Below, one piece after another: positions 1 to 5,859 of a DNA stretch of 16,941 nt. Below the pieces are notes generated by a model. It saw nothing but the letters and a program-made list of their open reading frames with translations, made no database searches and was not told the origin of the DNA. Source of the DNA: Clostridia bacterium (GTDB taxonomy: Bacteria > Bacillota > Clostridia > Oscillospirales > Acutalibacteraceae); contig JAFVWD010000383.1 in assembly GCA_017501865.1 (NCBI GenBank), forward strand, positions 1-16,941, in the 5' to 3' direction. How positions within the stretch are numbered: position 1 is the stretch's first letter; the number at the start of each line of letters is the position of its first letter. The position numbers and the translations under genes are program-made.

Positions 1-264
1 AGGGATTGTTATACTTGTGAGAGAAGTGCAATTTTCGAAAGCATACCCACCTATACTCGTTACAGGCAAACCATTATATTCACTTGGAATAACTATTTCA
101 CCTGAAGCATCTTCTGAGCAATCTGCCACATAATACGACTCAAGGCCGTAGTTTAATTCAAATGTCAAATCATCAACACTTGCCGCATTTGCTGTAATTG
201 GTGCAGAAGCACATATTCCGACTACAAAAACAAATGCTAAGACAAGACTTAAAACCTTTTTCAT
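1..264 (-). CDS. BspA-like leucine-rich repeat surface protein (partial, N-terminal 88 codons)
   Basis: The gene starts at the ATG at 264-262, about 7 bases after a good AAGGAGAG ribosome binding site, and runs off the left edge in frame. Residues 1 to about 28 form a signal peptide: Lys-Lys, a Leu/Val/Phe-rich core, then a small-residue cleavage region near ITANA. The mature part contains ADCSEDASGEIVIPSEYNG followed by GYAFENCTSLTSITIP. This is the repeat pattern of BspA-type LRR_5 proteins (AF-x-N-C-x-S-L-x-S-I-x-I-P). Such proteins are exported surface or adhesin-like proteins of gut Clostridia and Bacteroides. Total length and any C-terminal anchor are outside the window. A consensus promoter and three operator-like dyads lie upstream, so this gene is probably the target of the divergent XRE regulator (inference). 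Confidence 0.85.
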   Translation of the reverse strand, partial: MKKVLSLVLAFVFVVGICASAPITANAASVDDLTFELNYGLESYYVADCSEDASGEIVIPSEYNGLPVTSIGGYAFENCTSLTSITIP

Positions 265-289
265 TTTAAACTCTCCTTATTATCAATAA

Positions 290-310
290 TTGTAAACAAA
301 TTGTTTACAA
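290..310. promoter_or_regulatory. Operator 1: perfect palindrome
   Basis: TGTAAACAAATTGTTTACA (291-309) is a perfect dyad with 9-base arms around a central A; the flanking T290/A310 also pair. It covers the predicted start site of the minus-strand promoter. It is the best copy of a GTAAAC-based motif found three times between the two divergent genes. Binding by the adjacent XRE protein is inferred. Confidence 0.75.
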
Positions 311-314
311 AAAC

Positions 315-343
315 ATTATAGTAAACCAATTATTTACTGTCAA
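315..343 (-). promoter_or_regulatory. Consensus sigma-A promoter of the BspA-like gene
   Basis: Read on the minus strand, TTGACA (343-338) and TATAAT (320-315) are both perfect consensus hexamers separated by exactly 17 bases. The expected transcription start is near 308, about 45 bases before the ATG at 264. The 17-base spacer is itself an operator-like dyad (321-337), so a protein bound there would sit directly between the -35 and -10 elements. Confidence 0.85.
321..337. promoter_or_regulatory. Operator 2: GTAAAC-type dyad inside the promoter spacer
   Basis: GTAAACCAATTATTTAC is an imperfect copy of operator 1. It is 17 bases long, and its ends coincide exactly with the spacer between the -35 and -10 hexamers of the minus-strand promoter. 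The centre lies about 29 bases from the centre of operator 1, close to three helical turns. Confidence 0.65.
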
Positions 344-350
344 GATTAAA

Positions 351-367
351 GTAAACATTTTGTTGTA
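351..367. promoter_or_regulatory. Operator 3: degenerate GTAAAC-type dyad near the XRE gene start
   Basis: GTAAACATTTTGTTGTA keeps a full left half-site and a degenerate right half-site. Its centre is about 30 bases from that of operator 2, continuing the same spacing. It lies just upstream of the XRE gene, where that gene's own promoter must be, although I see no convincing -35/-10 pair for the plus strand. This placement suggests weaker binding and autoregulation (inference). Confidence 0.5.
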
Positions 368-402
368 TCATATATTCAGAGTTTTCTAAAGGAGATGCAA
401 GA

Positions 403-633
403 ATGGATTACAAAAAGCGCCTTTATGATCTTAGAATTGACAACGACTTAAGACAAGAAGATGTTGCAAACTTTTTGAAAATCACTAAACAAGCTTATGG
501 TATGTATGAAAACGGAAAAAGGAATCTTCCGATTGAGCATCTTGTAAGACTGAGTGATTATTACAATGTATCTACCGATTTTATTTTGAATTTAACAAAT
601 ATCCCGCAAAGAAATGAAGAGGAAAAAGAGTAA
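403..633 (+). CDS. Small XRE-family helix-turn-helix regulator
   Basis: This 76-residue protein is one Cro/CI-type helix-turn-helix domain. Residues 5-60 match the XRE pattern: RLYDLRIDNDLRQEDVANFL, then KITKQAYGMYENGKR, then LPIEHLVRLSDYYNVSTDFIL. The recognition helix is around KQAYGMYENG. The ATG is preceded by AAAGGAG (388-394) at good spacing. There is no sensor or multimerisation domain beyond a short acidic tail, so it probably acts as a simple dimeric DNA-binding repressor. The gene is divergent from the BspA-like gene; three related dyads lie in the shared intergenic space and a terminator follows the stop directly. It is therefore a compact single-gene unit, probably controlling itself and its divergent neighbour (inference). 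Confidence 0.9.
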   Translation: MDYKKRLYDLRIDNDLRQEDVANFLKITKQAYGMYENGKRNLPIEHLVRLSDYYNVSTDFILNLTNIPQRNEEEKE

Positions 634-675
634 AACCTGACTAAATGATTACATTCATTGAGTCAGGTTTTTTAT
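632..675 (+). terminator. Intrinsic terminator of the XRE gene
   Basis: AAACCTGACT (633-642) pairs with AGTCAGGTTT (661-670). AATGA and TCATT pair inside the stem, and T bases follow. It starts at the stop codon of the XRE gene. Confidence 0.85.
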
Positions 676-842
676 ATGTTCCAAATCTGTTTATTAACTT
701 TTTTCAGCTCTTTTAAAAAAATCAGCTTTCCACCCTGCTTCTTATATATTCTTCAACCTCGGTTTTATCTATTCCGAGTGCAGCACCAAATATTTTTTGG
801 ACACAAGATATTTTTTCATTTATTCGCTTTTTTAGATAATTT
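676..842. other. Intergenic stretch without a supported gene
   Basis: No gene with a start codon and ribosome binding site is visible on either strand. On the minus strand, an open stretch ending at a TGA at 724-722 reads with coding-like composition (GAALGIDKTEVEEYIRSRVE) but has no usable start and is interrupted by a TAG in the hairpin at 843-878. It may be a gene remnant or chance. Confidence 0.4.
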
Positions 843-888
843 ATGGGGTTCTACAGGAAAAATCCTGTTGAACCCCATTGTTTTTTAT
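843..888 (+). terminator. Strong hairpin with T tract on the plus strand
   Basis: ATGGGGTTCTACAGGA (843-858) pairs with TCCTGTTGAACCCCAT (863-878) with a single T-T mismatch and a 4-base loop, followed on the plus strand by TTGTTTTTTATT. It lies 39 bases past the stop of the UPF0210 gene, the usual place for a terminator of that minus-strand operon. However, the run of T is on the plus-strand side; the minus-strand side is only ATAAATTAT. It could work on both strands, less well for the minus strand. Confidence 0.7.
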
Positions 889-916
889 TATTCAGAGTTT
901 TTGCAGTCTTTTTATA

Positions 917-2275
917 TCAGTTTCTAAGACTGTTAAGCGGTGCAGGAATTCTGCCGCCACGCATAATAAAGTCATAACTGCTTTCGTTGTGAACAGGCAT
1001 AACCGGGGCAGTTCCAAGAAGTCCGCCCATTTCTATTTCATCACCGACTTTTTTATTTAATGCCGGAATTATTCTTACTGCGGTTGTTTTGCTGTTTATC
1101 ATTCCTATGGCTGCCTCATCGGCAATAATTGCAGAAATTGTTTCTGCTGTAGTGTCACCGGGAACTGCAATCATATCGAGACCGACAGAGCACACGCATG
1201 TCATAGCCTCTAACTTATCTAATGTAAGAACACCCTTTTGTACAGCTTCAATCATTCCCTCATCCTCAGAAACAGGAATAAATGCACCTGAAAGTCCTCC
1301 GACAGATGATGAAGCCATAACACCGCCCTTTTTAACTGCATCGTTAAGAAGTGCAAGGGCTGCAGTAGTACCGTGAGTACCGCAGGTCTCGAGTCCCATT
1401 TCCTCTAAAATTCTTGCTACTGAGTCACCCACTGCAGGAGTCGGTGCAAGGCTTAAGTCAACTATGCCAAACTCTGCATTAAGTCTTCCCGAAGCTTCTT
1501 TTGCAATAAGCTGACCCATTCTTGTAATTTTAAATGCAGTCTTTTTAACTGTTTCTGCCACTACATCAAACGGTGCACCCTTTACACCCTTTAACGCATT
1601 GTAAACAACACCCGGACCTGAAACACCTACGTTTATTGCACACTCAGGTTCACCAACACCATGGAAAGCACCTGCCATAAACGGGTTGTCTTCAACTGCA
1701 TTGCAGAATACTACAAGCTTTGCACAACCGAGACCGTCATTTTCTTTTGTTTTTTCTGCAGTAGCTTTTATTATATTACCCATTAAAGCAACTGCATCCA
1801 TATTTATACCGGCTTTTGTTGAACCTACATTTACTGAGGAGCAAACAAAATCAGTCTCAGCAAGTGCTGAGGGAATGGAATTTATAAGTCTTCTGTCACC
1901 TATTGTAAAGCCTTTTTGTACAAGAGCAGAAAATCCGCCGATGAAGTTTACCCCACACTCTTTTGCGGCATTATCCATAGCTTTTGCAAAAATGGTGTAG
2001 TCTTCAGTTTCACTTGCTTCGGCAGCAATTGCCATAGGTGTAACGGAAATTCTTTTGTTTATAATGGGAATTCCCATTTCTTTCTCTATTTCTTCACCTG
2101 TTTTTACAAGGTTTTCTGCATACTTTGTGATTTTATCATACATCTTTGTAGCCGCAATCTTAGCATCGGGGTGACCGCAGTTTCTTAAAGAAATACCCAT
2201 AGTTATAGTGCGTATATCAAGATGCTGATTATCAATCATATTTAAGGTTTCAATTATTTCGTGTTGATTAAGCAT
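917..2275 (-). CDS. UPF0210/DUF711 family protein (PFL-like fold)
   Basis: This 452-residue protein matches the UPF0210 (DUF711) family in length and in both ends: an N-terminal region with TITMGISLRNCGHPD and the C-terminal signature GGRIPAPLNSLRN. Members adopt a pyruvate formate-lyase-like barrel fold, but their biochemical role is not established; databases often call them simply PFL family protein. Other glycine-rich conserved blocks include GGFSALVQKGF, GGLSGAFIPVSEDEGM and GLDMIAVPGD. The ATG at 2275 is preceded by GAGGTG, which overlaps the stop codon of the upstream ACT gene; only 10 bases separate the two coding regions, so they are almost certainly translated from one message. The pairing with a UPF0237 ACT protein is conserved in Firmicutes and suggests a shared function, perhaps with the ACT protein as a small-molecule sensor (inference). 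Confidence 0.93.
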   Translation of the reverse strand: MLNQHEIIETLNMIDNQHLDIRTITMGISLRNCGHPDAKIAATKMYDKITKYAENLVKTGEEIEKEMGIPIINKRISVTPMAIAAEASETEDYTIFAKAMDNAAKECGVNFIGGFSALVQKGFTIGDRRLINSIPSALAETDFVCSSVNVGSTKAGINMDAVALMGNIIKATAEKTKENDGLGCAKLVVFCNAVEDNPFMAGAFHGVGEPECAINVGVSGPGVVYNALKGVKGAPFDVVAETVKKTAFKITRMGQLIAKEASGRLNAEFGIVDLSLAPTPAVGDSVARILEEMGLETCGTHGTTAALALLNDAVKKGGVMASSSVGGLSGAFIPVSEDEGMIEAVQKGVLTLDKLEAMTCVCSVGLDMIAVPGDTTAETISAIIADEAAIGMINSKTTAVRIIPALNKKVGDEIEMGGLLGTAPVMPVHNESSYDFIMRGGRIPAPLNSLRN

Positions 2276-2285
2276 TTTTTACACC

Positions 2286-2555
2286 TCAGATTCTGTGCAT
2301 AGCATCAAAAATATCTTCTCGTTGAATACGGATGCTTACACCGAGTCTTTCACCCTCTTTGTCGAGAATATCTACAAGTTCTGAAAAACCGACATTTGCT
2401 TCCTTTACATCTACTAACATATTCATAGTAAACATATCCTTTAAAATTGTCTGGCTTATATCTAACACATTAACATTTGCCTTTTCAAATGCGACGCATA
2501 TACCAGCCATAATGCCTACCTTATCTTTACCGATTACTGTAACAATTGCGTTCAT
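2286..2555 (-). CDS. ACT domain-containing protein, UPF0237 family
   Basis: This 89-residue protein is a single ACT domain of the UPF0237 type. It begins MNAIVTVIGKDKVGIMAGI, the strand-turn-helix start typical of the family, followed by ANVNVLDISQTIL and a second beta-alpha-beta unit ending in IRIQREDIFDAMHRI. ACT domains bind amino acids or similar small ligands, usually as dimers. The family is known from Streptococcus and Clostridia as the constant partner of UPF0210. The ATG at 2555 follows AAGAGGT by about 7 bases. A plausible promoter lies just upstream (2587-2615), making this the first gene of a two-gene operon. The ligand and biochemical role are not evident from sequence. Confidence 0.93.
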   Translation of the reverse strand: MNAIVTVIGKDKVGIMAGICVAFEKANVNVLDISQTILKDMFTMNMLVDVKEANVGFSELVDILDKEGERLGVSIRIQREDIFDAMHRI

Positions 2556-2586
2556 AATTTATACCTCTTTTTCAGAATATGCCCTT

Positions 2587-2615
2587 AGTTTAACACAAAA
2601 TCTGTAGTTTTACAA
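2587..2615 (-). promoter_or_regulatory. Probable promoter of the ACT/UPF0210 operon
   Basis: On the minus strand, TTGTAA (2615-2610) and TAAACT (2592-2587) are separated by 17 bases. The -10 is preceded by TGT, giving an extended -10 element. The start would fall about 25 bases before the ACT gene. Confidence 0.5.
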
Positions 2616-2618
2616 TAT

Positions 2619-2656
2619 AAAAAACATCATTGATATTTATACCAATGATGTTTTTT
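2619..2656 (-). terminator. Bidirectional intrinsic terminator after the Abi gene
   Basis: AAAAAACATCATTG (2619-2632) and CAATGATGTTTTTT (2643-2656) form a perfect 14-bp stem with a 10-base loop. The A/T ends supply a T run on either strand. It lies about 130 bases downstream of the minus-strand Abi gene and insulates the ACT/UPF0210 promoter from it. Confidence 0.8.
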
Positions 2657-2784
2657 CAGTTGTTTTGCTGTACAGAAGTAAATTGTCAACAAAATATAGT
2701 TGTGATTTTGATATGGTAAAAATAACATTGGAAAAACTTAAAAAAAGAAAGGGATATTAAATGCTATAGTTTTCAAGATATATT

Positions 2785-3674
2785 TTATGAATTGACTATA
2801 TCGCTGTTATTATCTTTCTTTTCTAATAAGGTTTTCCAATTTTTCGGAAAGCCCAAGTGATACAAGTCGATAACCTCATCATATTCTTTTATAAGGTTAT
2901 CTAATCCAATTAAAAATTGAATGTTCCATTTATTTGCATCAGGATACAAAAATTTGAGAACCAATATGTAATCAAAGATTCTATCTTTTAATTTATAAGG
3001 ATAATCTTTAGGCGTTGCAGGTATAGTACCAAACTTATTATAATACAATCTTGAATAATGGGCACAATAGTTTCTGATATTAGTGAAGCATAACAACCAA
3101 CTGCTTGCAATATCATCTGTTGTATTAAACAATTTCTGAGATAAATATTTTTTATCTGCCCTCAGCATATCAGAATAGAAAAACGATAATTCTCCGGTTG
3201 AAAATAATTCAATAACAACCCATAATGGAAATTCAGAGTTATATTTATCAATATGATGTTTTACAAAGAACTGTTTTTCGTTATGTTTTATTGCTTCTTT
3301 GATATGTTTTTCAAAACGCTCAACATTGTGTTTTTTATTAAAATTGTTTGCGTCTTTATAGCCAAGAGGTCCGTACTTTAAAGAATGATAATTTGATAAT
3401 TGAGTTCTTAACATTAACTCAATTTCTTCCACTATGCCAAAAACAAGATTACGCAGTTTTCTATCAAACTCATATATTCGATATACATTTTCAAAAGTAG
3501 TACCATCCTTATATGTCCCATCTTCTTGCTTGAAAGGCAAAAAATATGCTGTAAGCCTATAAAGTTGATATTTTGTAATATAAATTGTGCTCTTACTTCA
3601 TTTTTAACAACACAATTTCTACTTTTTATTTTCTCCAACTGCTCTTGAAAAGTACAAGGTTTTTTAACATCCAT
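2785..3674 (-). pseudogene. Abi_2 (AbiD/AbiF-type) HEPN ribonuclease-like protein, one-base frameshift
   Basis: The natural start is the ATG at 3674, 7 bases after AGGAG. Its frame gives MDVKKPCTFQEQLEKIKSR and continues to QNINF (residue 38), then loses similarity. At the T run 3563-3561 the adjacent frame resumes as YRLTAYFLPFKQEDG and runs to the stop at 2785. Together these rebuild the Abi_2 N-terminal signature (INF-YRLTAY-LPFK) and a protein of about 296 residues, normal for the family; adding one T restores the frame. The C-terminal part carries NIRNYCAHYSRLYYN, whose R-x4-H (R201/H206 of the rebuilt protein) is the HEPN ribonuclease motif. Abi_2 proteins act in abortive phage infection or as RNA-controlled toxins. 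As read, translation from 3674 yields a short altered product; a TTG at 3540 could give a truncated protein but has no evident ribosome binding site. A sequencing error cannot be excluded. Confidence 0.85.
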
Positions 3675-3686
3675 ATAAATGCTCCT

Positions 3687-3739
3687 AAAAAAACAGCCGC
3701 CACTGGGACACATCGTAGAGAGGTGCGGGCGGTCTTATC
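3687..3739 (-). ncRNA. Candidate AbiF-type small RNA / leader attenuator
   Basis: From the predicted start near 3739, the minus-strand transcript folds with CCGCC (3732-3728) pairing GGCGG (3701-3697). Inside this, GCAC (3726-3723) pairs GTGT (3711-3708) around an 11-base loop. A run of seven T bases (3693-3687) follows and runs directly into AGGAG, the ribosome binding site of the Abi gene. It therefore looks like a short structured RNA ending in a terminator, with some read-through producing the Abi message. GC content is far above the flanks. Structured RNAs upstream of abiF genes have been described as the abiF motif. I infer a relationship from position and shape; I cannot test a covariance-model match. 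Confidence 0.5.
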
Positions 3740-3745
3740 ACTACT

Positions 3746-3775
3746 ATTATATGCATATTTATATCAAAAAGTCAA
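3746..3775 (-). promoter_or_regulatory. Promoter of the candidate RNA / Abi gene
   Basis: On the minus strand, TTGACT (3775-3770) and TATAAT (3751-3746) are separated by 18 bases. The predicted start is near 3739, about 65 bases before the Abi ATG at 3674 and immediately before the GC-rich hairpin. Confidence 0.75.
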
Positions 3776-4136
3776 CAACTTTTTGCAAAGTTTTTGGTGC
3801 TGAAACAACATTCAAATATCCTGCATTTCACATATAAGTCGCTTTTCCACCCCCATTCCATCACTTCCCCAATCCCATCACTCGCACCAAAAAGCTCATA
3901 AACCACCCATAAAAAGTGTAAATTTTCGTTTTAAATTCGGGTGTTTTCAGGGAATTAGTTCTGGATTTTTGAGGGGTATAATAATACTTATTTTGCTTTT
4001 CGGCAGGAGTTTGTTCATTGAAATAAATCATTGATTTTGTATGTTTTGTAAGTTTGATAACCATTCGCACCCACTCGGCGTATAAAGATACGCCGAGCGG
4101 ATGTGAAAATGGCATAATCGCCAAAATCAACAATTT
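3776..4136. other. Intergenic region with a strong hairpin; no supported gene
   Basis: No ribosome binding site or recognisable protein is visible. A long stem is present: CTCGGCGTAT (4074-4083) and ATACGCCGAG (4088-4097) around AAAG. It can be extended outward with wobble pairs by TTCGCACC and the region of GGATGTGAA. It lies about 40 bases past the stop of the PHP gene but has no T run on either strand, so it is not a classical terminator. The remainder (3840-4060) is C- and A-rich on the plus strand. An open frame on the minus strand (4133-3861) has no ribosome binding site and is probably not translated. The segment could be a dispersed intergenic repeat. Confidence 0.4.
4074..4097. repeat. 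GC-rich perfect inverted repeat, 10-bp arms
   Basis: CTCGGCGTAT-AAAG-ATACGCCGAG is a perfect 10-bp stem with a tetraloop in otherwise AT-rich intergenic DNA downstream of the PHP-domain gene. It may end or stabilise that message, or be part of a repeated intergenic element. Confidence 0.75.
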
Positions 4137-5648
4137 TTATGCTACCCAACCGTAGATTGTTTCAAATATCGAGAGGCTTCCTAAAAGTCTTACAAGTGTG
4201 TCAGGAATAACACTTGCTATAAACCATAAATCGGTGAAGCTGCCACCGTCTGAGGTTTCTGCACCTTCGTACTCAAGCATAAATGGTTGTGTGTAAACAA
4301 TTCCGCCTTCTCCGAAAATTTCTGCGCGCACATAATTGCCTATTAAATCGCTGTGCTCATCAAGATCAATTCTGTTACCTGTTGCAATTGTTTTTCCATC
4401 TGCAATCCAACGGATATTTTTTGCATTCAGAGTAATTAATGTAATTGCATCTGCCTCTTCTTCTACTGTAATCGCAGTAACTACAGGAGCATCAACATCC
4501 TTCGGAGCTTCATACTTACCCTTAGGGTCTTCTGCCTGAATTGCTTTAAGCTGTTCACCGAGTGCTACTGCAGTCGGGTCTATACTTTCTGTAAGATAAT
4601 TTGCTATTTCTGTTATTTCTTCAGGATTACCTAAATTTTTACTGCAAGCAAAAAACTCGCCTTTTTTCATACATTCTTTAAGATTTTCAACTGTATTTGA
4701 AGGCATAACCATTTCAGTATAGCCTGTGTAAACTGCATCTGTTGAGTGAGCATCACTTGTTGCAATTGCAAATACGTTTCTGCCTGTAGGTGTTACTTTA
4801 GTAAGAAGAATATCCCAAAGCTTTCTGTCATAACGTGTTCTTGAGTCACCCTTGCTGTTTATGTCAATTCCTATACATGAATCGTAATTTATGAGAAGAT
4901 TTGAAAACTTGTCAATGTAATACTTATACATTGTGTCGTTGTAATCATAAGCATCGGCTGTTTCTTCCTCATCACGGGCATTTGTATATTCACCCGGGTG
5001 GTTTATAACAGAAAGGCCGCCCATTTCGTGTACATTTTTAATAGGTGTTTCATAGTCACTTGTTCCGCCTAATAAGCCGTGACCATAATCTACAAACCAG
5101 CTGTTTACGTGTGCATTATTAAGCGAGCTTGGGTTGTGCTCAATACCGCAAGGTACTCTTAACATACTCTGAAGCTCAATGCCCGCAGGTGTTTTTTGTG
5201 TATAATAGTTACCACCTTTTTTGGTAGTAAGAGTGTATGTATTTCCGTTAGCAGCTTCGCCACCCCTTGACTCAAGCGGAACTATGTCGCCTGCTCTGCC
5301 TTTGAATAAGTCAATAAATATTTCCATTGCAGGAATAACCTCTTGACGTGTCCAGCCGTAGTCAACAACACCGTGGTCAGTAACTGCCGCAATATCAAAA
5401 TCATATGCGTACTGTTGCTCAAGCATATCTTTCAAAGTGTCGGTACCGTCACTTGCTGTAGTGTGGTTATGAAGATCTGCTTTGTACTGCTTCCAGGTAA
5501 TCCAATTTACATCCTCGTACGGATTAACAATTGTGTAATCTACATCACCTGTGTTTTCGGTACCCTCTGCAAAAGCAAGTGTTGAATAGCTTACAGTAAG
5601 CATACAAACCACCATTAATATTGCGAGGATTTTTTTTGCCTTTTTCAT
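4137..5648 (-). CDS. Secreted PHP-domain metallohydrolase (CehA/McbA-like)
   Basis: The start chosen is the ATG at 5648, 503 codons from the stop and preceded by AAAGGAG; an upstream in-frame ATG at 5687 has no such site. Residues 1-27 form a signal peptide (MKKAKKILAILMVVCMLTVS, then a small-residue cleavage region at LAFA). A PHP metal-binding domain follows: H60 and H62 in ADLHNHTTASDG, D91/H92 in AAVTDHG, then NHPGEYTNA and ATSDAHSTD. PHP enzymes use clustered His/Asp metal ions to hydrolyse phosphoesters or related bonds; the CehA/McbA branch includes carbamate and phosphodiester hydrolases. The substrate cannot be told from sequence. After about residue 400 comes a beta-rich domain, a Gly/Ser spacer, and a hydrophobic C-terminal tail of about 30 residues resembling that of the secreted hydrolase at 12013-13806. 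It appears to be a single-gene unit with its own promoter. Confidence 0.85.
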   Translation of the reverse strand: MKKAKKILAILMVVCMLTVSYSTLAFAEGTENTGDVDYTIVNPYEDVNWITWKQYKADLHNHTTASDGTDTLKDMLEQQYAYDFDIAAVTDHGVVDYGWTRQEVIPAMEIFIDLFKGRAGDIVPLESRGGEAANGNTYTLTTKKGGNYYTQKTPAGIELQSMLRVPCGIEHNPSSLNNAHVNSWFVDYGHGLLGGTSDYETPIKNVHEMGGLSVINHPGEYTNARDEEETADAYDYNDTMYKYYIDKFSNLLINYDSCIGIDINSKGDSRTRYDRKLWDILLTKVTPTGRNVFAIATSDAHSTDAVYTGYTEMVMPSNTVENLKECMKKGEFFACSKNLGNPEEITEIANYLTESIDPTAVALGEQLKAIQAEDPKGKYEAPKDVDAPVVTAITVEEEADAITLITLNAKNIRWIADGKTIATGNRIDLDEHSDLIGNYVRAEIFGEGGIVYTQPFMLEYEGAETSDGGSFTDLWFIASVIPDTLVRLLGSLSIFETIYGWVA

Positions 5649-5709
5649 AATAGTCACTCCTTTAAATTTACAAATATATAAAATCAAAAGATATTTACTT
5701 TATTTTACC

Positions 5710-5738
5710 ATTATAAAACAGTTTTTTCAGAAAATCAA
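5710..5738 (-). promoter_or_regulatory. Promoter of the PHP-domain gene
   Basis: On the minus strand, TTGATT (5738-5733) and TATAAT (5715-5710) are separated by 17 bases, followed by an AT-rich leader of about 55 bases to the ATG at 5648. Confidence 0.7.
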
Positions 5739-5806
5739 CGATAATATTGACCGAATTTAAATACCTATATATGTACATTTTAATAAAGCCTTAAACTAAA
5801 ACAACA

Positions 5807-5844
5807 AATAAGGATGTAAGCGGGTAACCGTTTACATCCTTATT
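5807..5844 (-). terminator. Intrinsic terminator of the glycosidase/symporter operon
   Basis: The arms 5807-5823 and 5828-5844 pair over 17 bp with one G-T wobble and a GTAA loop. On the minus strand a T-rich run (TTTGTTGTTTTAG) follows. It begins about 15 bases after the symporter stop codon. Confidence 0.85.
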
Positions 5845-5859
5845 AATTTATGTTTTCAC

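Noticed and set aside
290..367. The regularly spaced GTAAAC dyads as a small CRISPR-like or iteron array
   Set aside because: Units are short palindromes of decreasing quality placed on promoter elements next to an XRE gene, with no replication or Cas genes; operators explain them better.
658..1060. Plus-strand open frames over the end of the UPF0210 gene
   Set aside because: They overlap terminator hairpins and the antisense of a well-supported gene, and have no ribosome binding sites or coding character.
2713..2760. Short plus-strand frame beginning ATGGTAAAAATAACATTGG
   Set aside because: Only 15 codons, without a ribosome binding site; the open frame extends upstream without a start. 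Too short to support as a gene or a truncated regulator.
3861..4133. Open reading frame of 90 codons on the minus strand
   Set aside because: No ribosome binding site, no recognisable family, and it contains the perfect hairpin 4074-4097 near its start; more likely non-coding intergenic sequence.
5646..5687. Upstream ATG start for the PHP-domain gene at 5687
   Set aside because: The 13 extra residues would precede an ideal signal peptide, and the AAAGGAG site fits the ATG at 5648, not the upstream one.
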